This document shows positions 32,621-43,720 of a stretch of DNA of 64,000 nt, piece by piece (the first letter of the stretch is position 1; each line of letters opens with the position of its first letter). The position numbers were made by a program, and so were the translations under genes. A model generated the notes under the pieces. That model did not search any database. It was not told the origin of the DNA and saw nothing but the letters and a program-made list of their open reading frames with translations. The DNA lies in NCBI GenBank assembly GCA_037974335.1, contig CM075760.1, positions 7,313,432 through 7,377,431 of the forward strand, read 5' to 3'. Source of the DNA: Prionace glauca (lineage: Eukaryota; Chordata; Chondrichthyes; Carcharhiniformes; Carcharhinidae).

Positions 32621-33132
32621 AAATTTCAAAAGGTTTGATTTAAGTTTAAACGGAAATGTATCTTGTTATCTCTGGCTATTTCTCCTTGACATGTGAGGTG
32701 AAATTCATCTTAGGCAGCTCTGTAAAACAAAACACCATATTCATTTCTGTTCCATTCAGATGCCATGTAAGAAATTTAGTAATGTGAATGAACAGAATCA
32801 CTGGATGGCCAATTAGCTTTTAACAAAAGAAATACATTCATATAACATGAATAGATTGACAATAACACTATCCTCCTTCATTCCACTCAAGTCCTGCTGC
32901 AATGAACACACAAACACAGTGAGGGCGCTCCCTCTTGTGGCAAGATGAGGTAAATGGTTTCTGTCTGTGACATCACTGAATCCCCAGATTACTGAAGGGT
33001 TATGTTGAAGCATAGAAAAGTTGGAGGATTGTGCTGCTGTATTTTTCTTATTCCTATTATATTTATTGTAATGCCGACAAACCTATTCACAGAATTGATA
33101 CCAATCTCAGAAACAGCTGCAAGTGAACTCGG
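32621..33132 (+). other. 3' flank of receptor 3, no gene seen
   Basis: AT-rich flank; the last 200 bp has a CCCTCTTGTGGCAAG stretch but no recognised repeat or gene. Confidence 0.35.
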
Positions 33133-33400
33133 GCACACACACACATTCACAGACATACACTCTCAGACAGACCCAGGCAAACTCGCACACACGCGCAAGC
33201 ACACTCACAGGCATACAATCTCAGGTAAACACATGCAAACATCCACACACACATTCTGAGACATACACTTTCAGTCAGGCACAGGCAAACGCGTAGATAC
33301 CCACAAACAGACATGCAATCACAGACATGCAGACAACGTAAAACACTGAGACTTACACAAATGCACACACACTCAAACACAAACACTGTCACACACAATC
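33133..33400 (+). repeat. CA-rich minisatellite-like tract
   Basis: Irregular repetition of CACACAC, CAGACATAC and CTCAGACA/CACTC blocks, about 20-40 bp apart. The long cysteine-rich frame on the other strand is an artefact of the repeat. Confidence 0.65.
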
Positions 33401-33954
33401 TCCCAAGCACGGTGAGAGGCTGAGATCGCGCAGGGTTGATGTCAATTTCAATCTAAATAACCTGCTGGGTACTAAATTAATAACAGAAGCAAATCTAAAG
33501 CTCGCTTTTCTTGCTAAATGAGAAACTATACAAATATACCCCAGAGTGGGAGTGGAATTGATGATTTGTTGGCTGTCGGATCTCCCTGAACAAAATATTA
33601 AATCTGAGAGATTATAAAGTTTGAATTCTAGCGTGTACAAAACGGAGGCAACGTTATGCTGAAAATAACCAGAATGACTGCTCGTACCTGTCGAATGAGA
33701 AAAAAAAGTTAACATGACCTTTCACCTGAACTGAAAAAGACATAAAGAAGTTGTAAGAAAATACCAAGGCCAATAAACGCTGCAAAGGGTACAGAACAAA
33801 ATGAAATAATGGCACACTGATAGGATAGGATGGCAGGCAGAAGCACTAAATAAAAAAAAGCAACAATGGTACATGTTGGATGTAAAAACGTGGAAATGGA
33901 ACAAGAACTACTGTATATCATCTGAAACATAAAACAGACGCAATAGGATGAACA
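33401..33954. other. no gene seen between two CA-rich tracts
   Basis: Unique-looking; open frames on the minus strand have no domain signature. Confidence 0.35.
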
Positions 33955-34142
33955 CAAACACGCACACACATACGTACACGCAAACGAATGTACAAGCGCA
34001 CACATGCACATACAGAAAGACACACAAAACAAATGCACATGCAGAAACACGCCCAAGTACAAGCACACACACACACACATACATAAACACAAGCAGATAC
34101 AAACATATGCAAACACACCGCACAAACACACACACACAAATT
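33955..34142 (+). repeat. CA-rich tract
   Basis: CACACACATACGTACACGCA-like repetition with GAAACAC and AAACATATG variants. Ends about 90 bp before the segmental duplication begins. Confidence 0.65.
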
Positions 34143-35017
34143 CACGTTGCAAAGTTGTAGATGGGGTGAGGCAAGATTACAATCTATCATTGCTGAAATC
34201 AGCATTGATTTCCTGATTGTTGGCGACACACTGACGTTCCCGGACAAAACCTCACAGTAAGGTACCACCAGAGGGTGCTCTCGCACCGATAAACAGAAAG
34301 AATAATTCACTCTCCACTGAGAGAATCACAGATGCCTTCCTAAAATATCAGAGCAAAACATAACCTCGACAAGAGATAAGGAACATTTGAGAAATTGTAT
34401 TAGTTAATTTCAACTGGCAGTTGGACTATCGCTGATGTTCTTAAATTTATTTGATCTACTTAGTTTAGTAATTGTCATTTGATCCAGTCCCCGTGTCTGT
34501 CTAATATTCAGCAATTCAATCCCAATCAGGTTTACAAGCCATTTTCCGGCGACCTATTTTCTGTGTTTATTTGGCCCGATGAGAGTGTTGCTGCTTCGGA
34601 GGAAGTGTATCCACAATGAAGAGATTTCACAAGGAAGTGACTGTGATCTCTAAAATAAACATTGAGAATAGAATTCTCCCAATGACCAGTGAGCTACAGA
34701 ATGTTTCCTTCAGGCTGGAATGTTCTTGTTACTATGAGCAAGCCGGAATCTGCAGCTGCTGTGTCTATCGAGGTGCTGAAAGCAGCCCGGCTCGAGGTGT
34801 TTCCTTGAATATCGATCACCACTGAGTGATCTCACAGACTCAAAGAGGCACCATGACTGAAAAACTTGGGGTGAAGGCTGATCCCAGGTTAATGAGGATT
34901 CTTGCCCGGCTGACAGTTGCATTGTAGCTGCATCTGCCCACGATTCTGTGCAACCCACAGCAGACACGGTTTCAAGGCAGTTTTTGTACATCAGTCAGAC
35001 TGATTTCCATGACGATG

Positions 35018-35324
35018 AGACTGAAAGCGCAGTGATACACGGCAACGTCAGTCAGCTGCAGACTAGAGACAGTCAAACTGGTGAATTTACTCGATGTCTG
35101 AAGCTCTCCAGAAAAACGGCTTTTTGCAAAATCTGTTATATCTTCAACAAATATCGAATTTTCCCTCAATATAAATAGACGCTGTGCGTCTGAGTGTTGC
35201 CGGTATCAGGATAAAATGTGGTTGATCATTGTAATATCATAGGTACAGGTTAAACTCAATGTTTCTTCTTTCGTCTTTCATCCTGAGGATAGCGACAGAG
35301 TGACAGAATCTCCATGACTCAGAT
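35018..35324 (-). pseudogene. TCR-like V pseudogene 4 (unit 1)
   Basis: The minus-strand V exon begins after TTTTTCAG. The early part frames as LSHGDSVT then shifts; TLSLTCTYDITMINHILS holds the first cysteine, the core tryptophan codon is TGA (stop, before YRQHSDAQR), and DFAKSRFSGELQTSS and LTDVAVYHCAFS hold the second cysteine, with H for Y before it. The heptamer is CATCGTC (35017-35011) instead of CACAGTG, while the 23 bp spacer and nonamer ACAAAAACT (34987-34979) are intact. Dead gene: stop, frameshift, ruined heptamer. Related to V genes 1 and 13. Confidence 0.85.
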
Positions 35325-35438
35325 CTGAAAAACCTGCTCAAACAGAAATAAATCAGACCGATTGAATACTTAAAATTTCATTTTAAATCACGTTTGTAAA
35401 ATTAAAGTAAATATGAAATGTGTTTGGTTCACAATTAC

Positions 35439-35478
35439 TTGCTGCGAATATTCTCCAAACAGCCCAAATGTTGAGCAT
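35439..35478 (-). pseudogene. leader exon of V pseudogene 4
   Basis: MLNIWAVWRIFAA plus one base, donor GTAATT, phase 1; 114 bp before the V exon. Resembles the MRLLSIWIVWGTLLT leader at 63231. Confidence 0.7.
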
Positions 35479-35966
35479 TTCCTTTGCCTGTTCTGTAAAA
35501 CAGGAATTGGATATTTGAAAACATCCGTTTCAAACTTCACCCTGTATATTTTGCCTCGGGATGCTCTCACTGCATTTCCCGGTGTCCGCGGTGGTGCTGT
35601 GGGGTGAGTAGCTGGTGAGCCGGCAGCCAGTGAATGGATTCACCCTGAGCTGGATTCAGTCAGTGTTCTGATAGGGAGAATGGTTTCCTAGTTAGACACG
35701 TGGGACGAGATTGGTAACCGGAAACATGGGGTTGCCGATGGGGTTTATTTATTCCGGTTTCAATTCTCCATCTCTGATTCCAGTAGAATCGACATCCGTG
35801 AGCGGATAAAGCTCGAGTCTCAGCTTCTTTCATCAGCTCGACAGAGAGACGCCACAGTTACAACTGTGGCTCCTTGTTATTTCGTGTGAATATTATACAC
35901 ATATCCTAATTTTAAACTGATCTCCTTGGACAATTCCTTGAGCAGGAATTTCATATGATCTGAAAA

Positions 35967-36299
35967 ATGTTCCGAATTTACAGATTCTCTTTGCTGCTTT
36001 TCACTCTGATCTTCACGGGAGTGACTGGAGCAGATGAGGTGATGCAGCTCCCTCGGTGGGAGGTTGTCAGCGAAGAGGAAACCATATCCATCAACTGCAC
36101 CACCACCTCTGCGTTTACCACCTTGTATTGGTACAGACAGTCCCCGAATCAGCCACCCCAGCATCTGGTGATGGCCAGAAGAGAAACCGATCAAAGCGAG
36201 AGGATCACTGCCTCAATCGGGAAAGGCTACAAATTCAGTGCCCTGACTGTGAGAGACGCCAGAGTTACAGATACCGCCACCTATCTCTGTGCCGTGAGC
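35967..36299 (+). CDS. TCR-like V gene 5, leader and V in one exon (unit 1)
   Basis: A single open frame runs from signal peptide to recombination signal: MFRIYRFSLLLFTLIFTG then VTGADEVMQLPRWEVVSEEE, first cysteine in ISINCTT, TTLYWYRQSPNQPPQH, ITASIGKGYKFSALTV, VTDTATYLCAVS with the second cysteine. All other intact V genes here have a phase-1 intron exactly where this gene reads TTCACG-G-GAGTG, so the intron is missing rather than moved. Possible alternative: a cryptic acceptor (GGAGCAG at about 36032) with an unseen upstream leader. Followed by CACAGTG and ACAAAAACC with a 22 bp spacer. Looks functional. Confidence 0.8.
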
Positions 36300-36337
36300 C
36301 ACAGTGTAACAAACACAGGGGGTCCCATACAAAAACC
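36300..36337 (+). promoter_or_regulatory. recombination signal with 22-bp spacer (V gene 5)
   Basis: Heptamer CACAGTG 36300-36306, spacer 36307-36328 (22 bp), nonamer ACAAAAACC 36329-36337. The duplicate at 50704 has one more G in the spacer run, giving 23. Confidence 0.85.
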
Positions 36338-36814
36338 TGCATCGACTGTGAGATCCACTCTGTGTGTCTGCAATGTCGGCGGAGGGAGTGATGGGATTAT
36401 TTTAAAATAGTCAAAAAAGGAAATGAGCGCAACTGAAAATAAAATATAGAATCTAATTATTAAAATTCCGTCAGAAATGAAGAGAGTTGAAAACAGAAAT
36501 GGTGAAGAGGAAAGAGGGAGCATGTAAACTAAACTGAGTGATTGGAAAACAGGACAGAGGAAGTTTCAGTTATTGTCGGAGGAGTGGACAGAAAATGAGG
36601 AAGTTGTTGAAATAGAGATCGAGATTGAAAAGTACCGAGTGTAATAGACAGAGTAAAAATCAAGTGATATCATAAATAAAGAGGGGGTGGCTCCGTGATA
36701 TTATCGCGAAACTATTAATCCAGAAACTCAGTTCGTGTTGGGCAGAGCCGGAATTCAGAATTTACTGATGACCATGAAACCATTGTCTGAAAACTCATCT
36801 GATTCACTCATGTC
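36338..36814 (+). other. 3' flank of V gene 5, no gene seen
   Basis: A-rich sequence conserved in unit 2 (50743-51215). No poly-A run long enough to mark a retrocopy end was seen; the longest is AAAAAAGG near 36415. Confidence 0.4.
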
Positions 36815-36960
36815 CTTTCGGGAAGGAAATCTGCCGCCCTTACCTGGTCTGGTCTACATGTGATTCCAGAGCCACAGCAATGTGGTTGACTCTCAACTGC
36901 TCTCGAAGGGCAAATAAGGATGGGCGATAAATGCTGGCCAGCCAGCGACGTCTAAGTCCT
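36815..36960 (+). repeat. interspersed repeat, copy 2 of 3
   Basis: Same family as 27285: AAATCTGCCGCCCTTACCTG, GGATGGGCGATAAATGCTGG. Present in both duplication units, so older than the duplication. Confidence 0.65.
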
Positions 36961-37417
36961 ACTGGTAACTAATGTTTAGTATTTACGAGATATTTAAACG
37001 GCTGAATTTTCTGAAACATATCTCCTAAAATTCGGGCACTGGAAGTTGCCCCATTGATAAATTTGCACTTTGCTCGTTATCCCAACATTGAAAGTTTCAG
37101 AACTTCCGTCAGGGGGCGCACTGGTTACTAACTCTTCGCTGTTCTGAATTGAAAATATGAAGAAATAACAGCAGCATTGTCAGCTGTCTTTGCTGCTGTC
37201 GCTCTGACCCATATTGACTGCCTTCTGTAATTGGGCATGTTATTCTCTCGTCCGGGGTTTGTTGGACCTGCAGCGCAGTGGGAGGGGCAATTTCTGCCCC
37301 AAAAGTGGGTGTTTCCGTCTGCAGAGTTACAGACACAGCATGCGTCATATGATACGGACTCTCTCTGAACCTGTTCATTCTATTGCTTAATATTGGGTAT
37401 CTCCTTCTCAGGAGAAC

Positions 37418-39464
37418 ATAGAACATAGAACATTACAGCACAAACAGGCCCTTCGGCCCTCAAGTTGCGCCGATCGCATCAACCCCACCAATCTATAGAC
37501 CTATCTATAACCCCCAATCCCATTAAACCCCATATACTCATCCAGAAGTCTTTTAAAAGACCCCAGCGAGTTCGCCTCCACCACCGACGACGGCAGCCGA
37601 TTCCAATCACTCACTACCCTCTGAGTGAAAAACTTACCCCTAACATCACCTCTGTACTTCCCTCCCCGCACCTTAAATCTGTGTCCTCTCGTAGCGACCA
37701 TTTCAACCTCGGGAAATAGCCTCTGAGAGTCCACCCTATCTATTCCTCTCAACATTTTATAAACTTCTATCAGGTCGCCTCTCAACCTTCGCCTCTCCAG
37801 GGAAAAGAGGCCCAGCTCCCTCAACCTATCTTCATAAGGCATGCCTCCCAGTCCAGGCAACATCCTTGTAAATCTCCTCTGCACCCTTTCAATAGCTTCT
37901 ACGTCTTTCCTATAGTGAGGCGACCAGAACTGCGCACAGTACTCCAAATGAGGCCTGACGAGGGTCCTGTAAAGTTGCAGCATTACCTCCCGACTCCTAA
38001 ACTCAATCCCTCGATTAATGAAGGCCAGTACACCATACGCCTTCTTGACCACCTCCTCCACCTGCGAGGCCGATTTAAGAGTCCTGTGAACCCGGACCCC
38101 GAGATCCTTCTGCTCTTCAACGCTACTAAGACCCCTGCCCTTAATAGTGTACTCGTTCATCCCGTTGGTTCTGCCGAAATGGACTACTACACATTTATCC
38201 GCGTTGAAGTCCATCTGCCACTTCTCCGCCCATTCCTGCATCCTATCTATGTCCTGCTGCAACTTTTGACATCCTTCCAGACCATCCACAACACCGCCGA
38301 CATTCGTGTCATCAGCGAATTTGCTAACCCATCCCTCCACTTCCTCATCCAGGTCATTTATGAAAATGACAAACAACAAGGGTCCCAGAACAGATCCCTG
38401 GGGCACCCCACTGGTGACTGACCTCCATTCCGATAAAGACCCATCCACAACCACTCTCTGCCTTCTGCAGGCAAGCCAGTTCTGGATCCACAAGGCCAAA
38501 GGCCCTTGGATCCCATGCCCTCTCACCTTCTCAAGAAGTCTTGCATGGGGGACCTTATCAAAAGCCTTGCTGAAGTCCATGTACACTACGTCCACGGCAC
38601 TTCCTTCGTCAATGTGTTCAGTCACATTATCGAAGAACTCAACTAGGCTCGTAAGGCACGACCTGCCCTTGACAAATCCATGCTGACTATTCCTGATCAT
38701 GTCAAACCTCTCCAAATGGTCGTAAATCTTGTCCCTCAGAAGCCTCTCCATCAGCTTACCAACCACTGAGGTCAGACTCACCGGGCGGTAATTTCCCGGG
38801 CTATCTCTGTTCCCTTTCTTGAAAATAGGGACTACATCCGCAATCCTCCAATCTTCCGGAACCTCTCCCGTCTCCATTGACGACGCAAAGATCATCGCCA
38901 AGGGCTCTGCAATCACTTCCTTGGCCTCCCACAGTATCCTGGGGTACATCCGATCTGGTCCCGGCGACTTATCTACCTTGATAGAATTCAAAAGTTCTAA
39001 CACATCCTCCTCTTTAATGTCCACGTACTCAATCTTTTCCACCTGCTGCAAGTCCATAGCAAGATCTCCCAAATCAGCTTCCACTGTGAATACTGATGCA
39101 AAGTACTCATTAAGCACCTCCGCCATTTCTTCTGGTTCTAAACAGACCTTTCCCCCTTCATCTTTTATAGGTCCTATCCTTTCCCTTCTCACCCTTTTAC
39201 CTTTCACATACTTATAGAAGGCCTTGGGATTTTCTTTAATCTTACCCGCCAAGGTCTTCTCATGACCCCTTCTGGCTCTCCTAATTTCCCTTTTAACCTC
39301 CTTTCTACAGTCCTTATATTCTTCAAGATCCTTAACCTCTCCTAGTTCCCTGAACCTTTTGTATACCTTCCTTTTCCTCCTGACTAGGTTCAACACAGCC
39401 TTCGTGCACCACGGTTCCCGCGACCTACCAAAACCCCCTTGCCTTATCGGAACATTGTCATGCA
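37418..39464 (-). mobile_element. 5'-truncated CR1-like LINE, open 3' ORF2, young insertion
   Basis: Minus-strand LINE from the C-terminal part of the endonuclease-RT linker (LHDNVPIRQGGFGRSREPWC) through RT (FADDTNVGG, GVPQGSVLGPLLFVIFINDL) to the C-terminus (KRLLDEYMGFNGIGGYR) and a tail of TTCTATG units. The frame is unbroken for over 640 residues and differs from the copy at 54.5-57.9 kb at only about ten residues. Flanked by a 6 bp GAGAAC duplication (37412-37417, 39465-39470). Unit 2 has the empty site near 51810, so it jumped after the duplication. Confidence 0.92.
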
Positions 39465-39470
39465 GAGAAC

Positions 39471-40891
39471 TCCCACCCCATCCACCCACCACCGTCCTAC
39501 CCACCCTATCGCTATAAAATAAATCAAATAATGCAACAATTTATGGACTGAATATGATAAATGCGGGAAACCAAATCTCCCCATCTGGCGGGATTGTTCA
39601 GACAGGTGAATGAATGCAATTCTGTAACTAACAGACATACAACTCAGTTCATGAAAAGGCTGCCTCTGTTTAATCCATAGCAAAACAAAAACTAGAGGAA
39701 ATGAGCCAGAAAATAAGAAGTAATTATTATTTTACTGAATCAAAGGAGAGAAAGGACTCGGGTCAGAAGGAGAAGAAGCTGCCAATGACATTAAACATAT
39801 CAATAATCAAATATTTACTCACAACACAGATTTCAGAAAGCAAGGCTACAAGTCTAACGCTGAACACATCATTCTCGCGAGCACAGTTCGCAACACTTGG
39901 ATCAGTTTATTGATTCTTCGTTCGTTTCGTGTTAACCTCAGAGACAGTGTGTGAGAGAGATTGGGAAAGATAGAGTTGGGATGAGAATGTGCAGTGCTGA
40001 GCGGGAGACTCTTTCCTCTTTCAGTGTTAACCTGACAGACAGTGTGTGAGACACTGGAGAACGTGGAGTTGGGATAAGGAAGCACAGTGTTGAGGGGAGT
40101 GCCACTTGATCAACTGGGGCATTTTCACCCCCACACCGGACAGAGCAGAATCTCTGTTCGGAAGTGGTTGGCAGACTTCTACCCGATCAATACAAGTTTG
40201 GAAAAGGTTAAGAAGAAACAGAGTTAATCCGGCTGGTCTCGCAGGGGGTGAATGGATGGCAGCATTTCAGGCTAACTCTATGAAAGTGGAGGGAGCGATT
40301 AGAAGACTTGTGTTTTGAGCAGACGATGTTAGAAATTGCGATGATGCATGCCAATCTGTAATGGAGACATAATGTAGAAGTAATTTACAGAGATATTTAA
40401 TATTTGGGCAGTAAACGGAATGAGAAATATTGAAAGCAAGCTGTTGGTTAGGAATAAGTGAATACCCTTCAGCAGAGACAGTACGCGAGCAATGGGCCGA
40501 ATGGCGTCTGTTTGTTCTTTAAGACTCTATAATTCTCAGACGATGAACTGCTCTGTTCATTTAGAAGGATAACAGAGCACAGCCGTTGTGAAACAATGTA
40601 CTCTGCTGCTGCACACAGGGTGCAGAGAGGGCCGGGGGGTCATTGACGGTTCAAGTGGACAATGGTTTGAGAAACAGCCGATCTCTCAGTGACACCGTGA
40701 GCAGCGTCAGAGACCGACAACCCATAATAGTCCAATCAGTGATAATGTGGACCCTCAGTCTCACATTGAAGGGGGGAATGGAAAACTCTCGCCTATCGTT
40801 TCCCTTCCCACATTTCAGAGTTCAGGCCCCGGCTGCAAGTCCCAGTCTGAAAATCAGACCCGGATTGATCTTCTTGTGCACCTTTATGATC
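39471..40891 (+). other. duplicated spacer without a recognised gene (unit 1)
   Basis: Shared with 51812-53247. Short open frames are conserved between units only because the DNA is nearly identical. No domain, splice or tRNA signal seen. Confidence 0.4.
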
Positions 40892-40970
40892 ATGAAGCAA
40901 CCCCCTCCCACTGCCCCCCTCCCAACCAAATACCTGTTTCCTCTTGGAGCTCTGACCCTGCTGCTTTTGT
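40892..40970 (+). pseudogene. leader exon of truncated V gene 6 (unit 1)
   Basis: 79 nt, phase 1: MKQPPPTAPLPTKYLFPLGA LTLLLL-type signal peptide, donor GTGAGT at 40971. The end is closely like the V gene 9 leader (DLFPVGALMLLVL). Proline-rich start from a C-rich tract; unit 2 has four more codons there. The V exon it served is truncated by a LINE, so it is orphaned. Confidence 0.7.
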
Positions 40971-41065
40971 GTGAGTTGATTTTTCTAATCAGATCTGTTG
41001 TTTTTAACAATTTCTTCACACCATGTAGTTTGTGAGTGATCTTTGTTCATAGCCGGTCAGTGTCA

Positions 41066-41278
41066 TAGAACATAGAACATTACAGCGCAGTACAGGCCCT
41101 TCAGCCCTCGATGTTGTGCCGACCAGTGGAACCAATCTAATGACCCTCGAACCTAAACTATTCCAATGTTATCCATATGTGTATCCACTGACCATTTGAA
41201 CGCCCTTAAAGTTGGCGAGTCCACAACTGCTGCAGGCAGGGCATTCCACACCCTTACTACCCTCTGAGTGAAGAACTA
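41066..41278 (-). mobile_element. antisense CR1-like LINE 3' end (unit 1)
   Basis: CATAGAACATAGAACATTAC tail, then TACAGGCCCTTCAGCCCTCG, ending near GAGTGAAGAACTACC. Also in unit 2 (53432-53645), so it predates the duplication. Confidence 0.75.
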
Positions 41279-41280
41279 CC

Positions 41281-41405
41281 CTCGGAGTAAAGAGCGTCAG
41301 AGCTCCCAACATGAGCAGGCTGGTTCGACCGGGTTGAGCCTAGCAGTCGGCGCTCCGTTTTTACAAACGACACCATATCCTGGTACAGACAGAACTCCCA
41401 TTCGC
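41281..41405 (+). pseudogene. V gene 6 fragment: CDR1 to FR2
   Basis: A frame reads SSRRSVFTNDTISWYRQNS, which looks like the end of CDR1 and the FR2 WYRQ of a V domain, then runs into another repeat (CAGCGCTCCGAAAGCTAGTG to GGTGTTATGAGACTTC, 41408-41490). Framed by repeats on both sides; no signal sequence. Identification rests on a short motif. Confidence 0.45.
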
Positions 41406-42200
41406 CTGATAAATGGGCAGCGCTCCGAAAGCTAGTGATTTGTGCTACCAAATAAATCTATTGGACTTTAATTTGGTGTTATGAGACTTCAAACACTGAC
41501 AGGGACTACTTTGTTTTGTATCAGTATTGCTATATCAAACAATATCGATATAAAATGTTCTGGTTGCAAGTAACATGATGGACTTAAAACACATTTTATT
41601 ATTTATCACAATGAAACTTGCAGATTAACCAGTTGTTGAATGGGGAGGCAAGATATATTTCCCTGTCTGAAAGAGGATTTCATAAACTACAAAGTTACAA
41701 AGTGAGGGAACATGAAATGGAAATATCGCAGCCCATTCATTATTCCATCCCCTGTTATGAAGTAGATGTTTCAGCTAAACATTCATCCTCTCCCGCATCA
41801 TAGCTGCTATCCCAAACATGATTGAAAACAAACCATTATGTTGCTGTAAGGATGAATGCTGTCATTCTCCATGAGGAAACAGAGCCATCAAGATTCAGGG
41901 GACCGGTCGTTGCCTGAAATGACGGCTGAAGAGGAATGTAATCCTTTGGACTGGGATGAGCAAATTCATTTTTATGCTATTGTCCCTCCGCCAAGAGGCC
42001 GAATTGGAAATGAAGGAACTGTGAGTTTATTGCTTGAATTGGAGATCAAAGGAGCTTGAAGCCAATTGGATGTTATCTGATGATGTTTTCAGTGGTGAAC
42101 CAATCAACGTGGGCCCCGGATATGACTCAACCTCTTCCCAGCTCTTGACTAAAACACTTCAACCCATTCTGGTCAAATCCGCTTCCAGCTCTCTGCAAAC
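41406..42200 (+). other. repeat tail then promoter-side flank of V gene 7
   Basis: 41408-41490 is a common interspersed repeat (CCAAATAAATCTATTGGACT). The duplication ends near 41967. 41968-42200 is the 5' flank of V gene 7; no clear TATA or CRE element recognised. Confidence 0.4.
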
Positions 42201-42252
42201 ATGTCTCCTGTTACTTTGTATGTATTCATCATAGCGACTGTTCTTTTAACCG
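42201..42252 (+). CDS. TCR-like V gene 7, leader exon
   Basis: 52 nt: MSPVTLYVFIIATVLLT plus one base, donor GTAGGT. Strong signal peptide, phase 1. Intron to 42816 (564 bp). Confidence 0.82.
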
Positions 42253-42723
42253 GTAGGTTCACAAGTTGCTCAATTCTGTGTTATACATCACTACCACATA
42301 ATATATTCTGTCAGGCGGTTCGCTCAATGAAAGTGGGAGTGGATGGGTGATCAGGGAATGGATTGATCACAACATCGAAAAATTATCAGGATCTCGCTGG
42401 TCTCAACACTGAGCATTATTGGGATTAGGCACAATTCCCTCCTGGAATGAGAATGAGTTGGGCTCAGATTGAAGCTCCTCTGATACCAGTGGATGAGTTT
42501 GGCAAACGCCACATTTCAAACAGACAGACCGTGAGCTGTTTCCAGTTACATGGACTGAAGGCGAGGAACTCATCTCTTTAGAAAGAACAGAATGTTTATG
42601 GTGGAAGTTTTATTTAAACGCTACAAACACCTCCTCTTTCCAGCGGCTGAACTGTGAAATATATATGTTGTTGTGCTGAGTGATTTCTTTCTGAGATTAT
42701 TGTTCAAGAATACGGCAGATTCT

Positions 42724-42775
42724 GGGGGTGAGGGATGGGGTTGGGGGGTTCGGGGTGGGGTTGGGGGCAGGGTGA
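42724..42775 (+). other. G-rich tract in V gene 7 leader intron
   Basis: At least seven runs of three or more G in about 50 bp (TGGGGGTGAGGGATGGGG onward), capable of a G-quadruplex on the plus strand, 42 bp before the V exon. Confidence 0.6.
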
Positions 42776-42816
42776 AATCGCACTGTTTAGTTTAATATTT
42801 CTTTGCGTTCTTACAG

Positions 42817-43117
42817 GACATTGTGGAGGAGATTCTGTTTCACAGACACCGGCTGCAGTCACCGTCACTGAAGGAGATGTTGTTCAGTTACTCTGTAATT
42901 ACACAGCTACAAGTGGTAGCATTGCTTATTTATTCTGGTACCGACAGCATTCCAGCGGGTCCATGGAGTTTCTGCTGAGGAGAGACAGATACAACACAGA
43001 GATATCCCCAGGGGACCGTTTTTCAGCGGAGCTCAATGATACAACCCGCACCGTCCCGCTGAAAGTGTCTAAAACAGAGCTGACAGACTCCGGGGTGTAT
43101 TACTGCGCACTGAGACC
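42817..43117 (+). CDS. TCR-like V gene 7, V exon (intact)
   Basis: Enters in phase 1 after CTTACAG as HCGGDSVSQTPAAVTVTEGD. First cysteine in VQLLCNYT, tryptophan in YLFWYRQHSSGSME, FLLRRDRYNTEISPGDRFSA, and LTDSGVYYCALRP with the second cysteine. No stop. CALRP and VSQTP favour an alpha/delta-type V. The heptamer CACAGAG that follows is one base off consensus. Confidence 0.85.
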
Positions 43118-43156
43118 CACAGAGACTCAGAGCTGGGCTGAACCTGTACAAAAACT
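43118..43156 (+). promoter_or_regulatory. recombination signal, 23-bp spacer (V gene 7)
   Basis: Heptamer CACAGAG 43118-43124 (position 6 T to A), spacer 43125-43147 (23 bp), nonamer ACAAAAACT 43148-43156. Confidence 0.85.
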
Positions 43157-43435
43157 CTCAGAGCCTCACGCAACGTAACGGAGCGTGAGGCAAACATTGG
43201 ATCAGAGTGAGTCTGAAATGGAACCTGAAATCGTGGTGATTTCTCATTTTTTACTGAGAATATTTTTATGAATAACAAATATATTGCAAAATTAAAACAT
43301 CGGGAGACTTAAGAGAATGAGTATGAGAATATTTATAAATTTTAATGCCCGAAGTGTTTTACGTGGTAAATACAGCAGCTAATTTGGAATCAGCAAATTG
43401 TTTCATTCAGTAATATTGTAGTCTCAGTAATTGTG

Positions 43436-43720
43436 ATTGGTGAACAGATACCGAACAGGATGTCTCTCTTGCTGTTTTTGGAAACAGTGACCATGTGGCA
43501 CCTCCACCTGAGAGGGAAGACGGTACCCCAGATTTAACAGGTCATCGAGAGGCTGACAGCTCTGACGGTGCAGCATTTCGAAACACTGCGCTGTCTCCTC
43601 GGTAAGTTCCCGGAGTGTTGTTCCGGATAGACTGCCGGATCTCCTGGAGGGGAAAGAATCTCTGAAGGGACTGAAGACAGAATCCGGGAAGTCCCAGTGC
43701 GTGGTGACCATTCATTAACC
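43436..43720 (+). repeat. unclassified GC-rich interspersed-looking block
   Basis: GACCATGTGGCACCTCCACC, GGTCATCGAGAGGCTGACAG, CATTTCGAAACACTGCGCTG. Base composition and lack of coding signal suggest a repeat; not matched elsewhere in the window. Confidence 0.3.

Larger units (their letters stand above)
34234..41967 (+). repeat. segmental duplication, unit 1
   Basis: Collinear with 48538-54336, differing by scattered substitutions and small indels (by eye about 95% identical). Starts at GTTCCCGGACAAAACCTCAC and ends at GACTGGGATGA-CAAATTCA. Contains an inverted V pseudogene, the intronless V, a truncated V, and a 2047 bp LINE insertion absent from unit 2. Without the LINE it is about 5.7 kb. 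Confidence 0.9.

Noticed and set aside
33147-34310. Long cysteine/valine-rich frames on the minus strand and threonine/histidine-rich frames on the plus strand
   Set aside because: They are translations of CA/TG-rich simple repeats and have no domain, splice or start context.
37915-39217. Plus-strand frames opposite the LINE insertion
   Set aside because: Antisense shadows of the open LINE ORF2 on the minus strand; the same frames appear opposite ORF2 at 56-57.4 kb.
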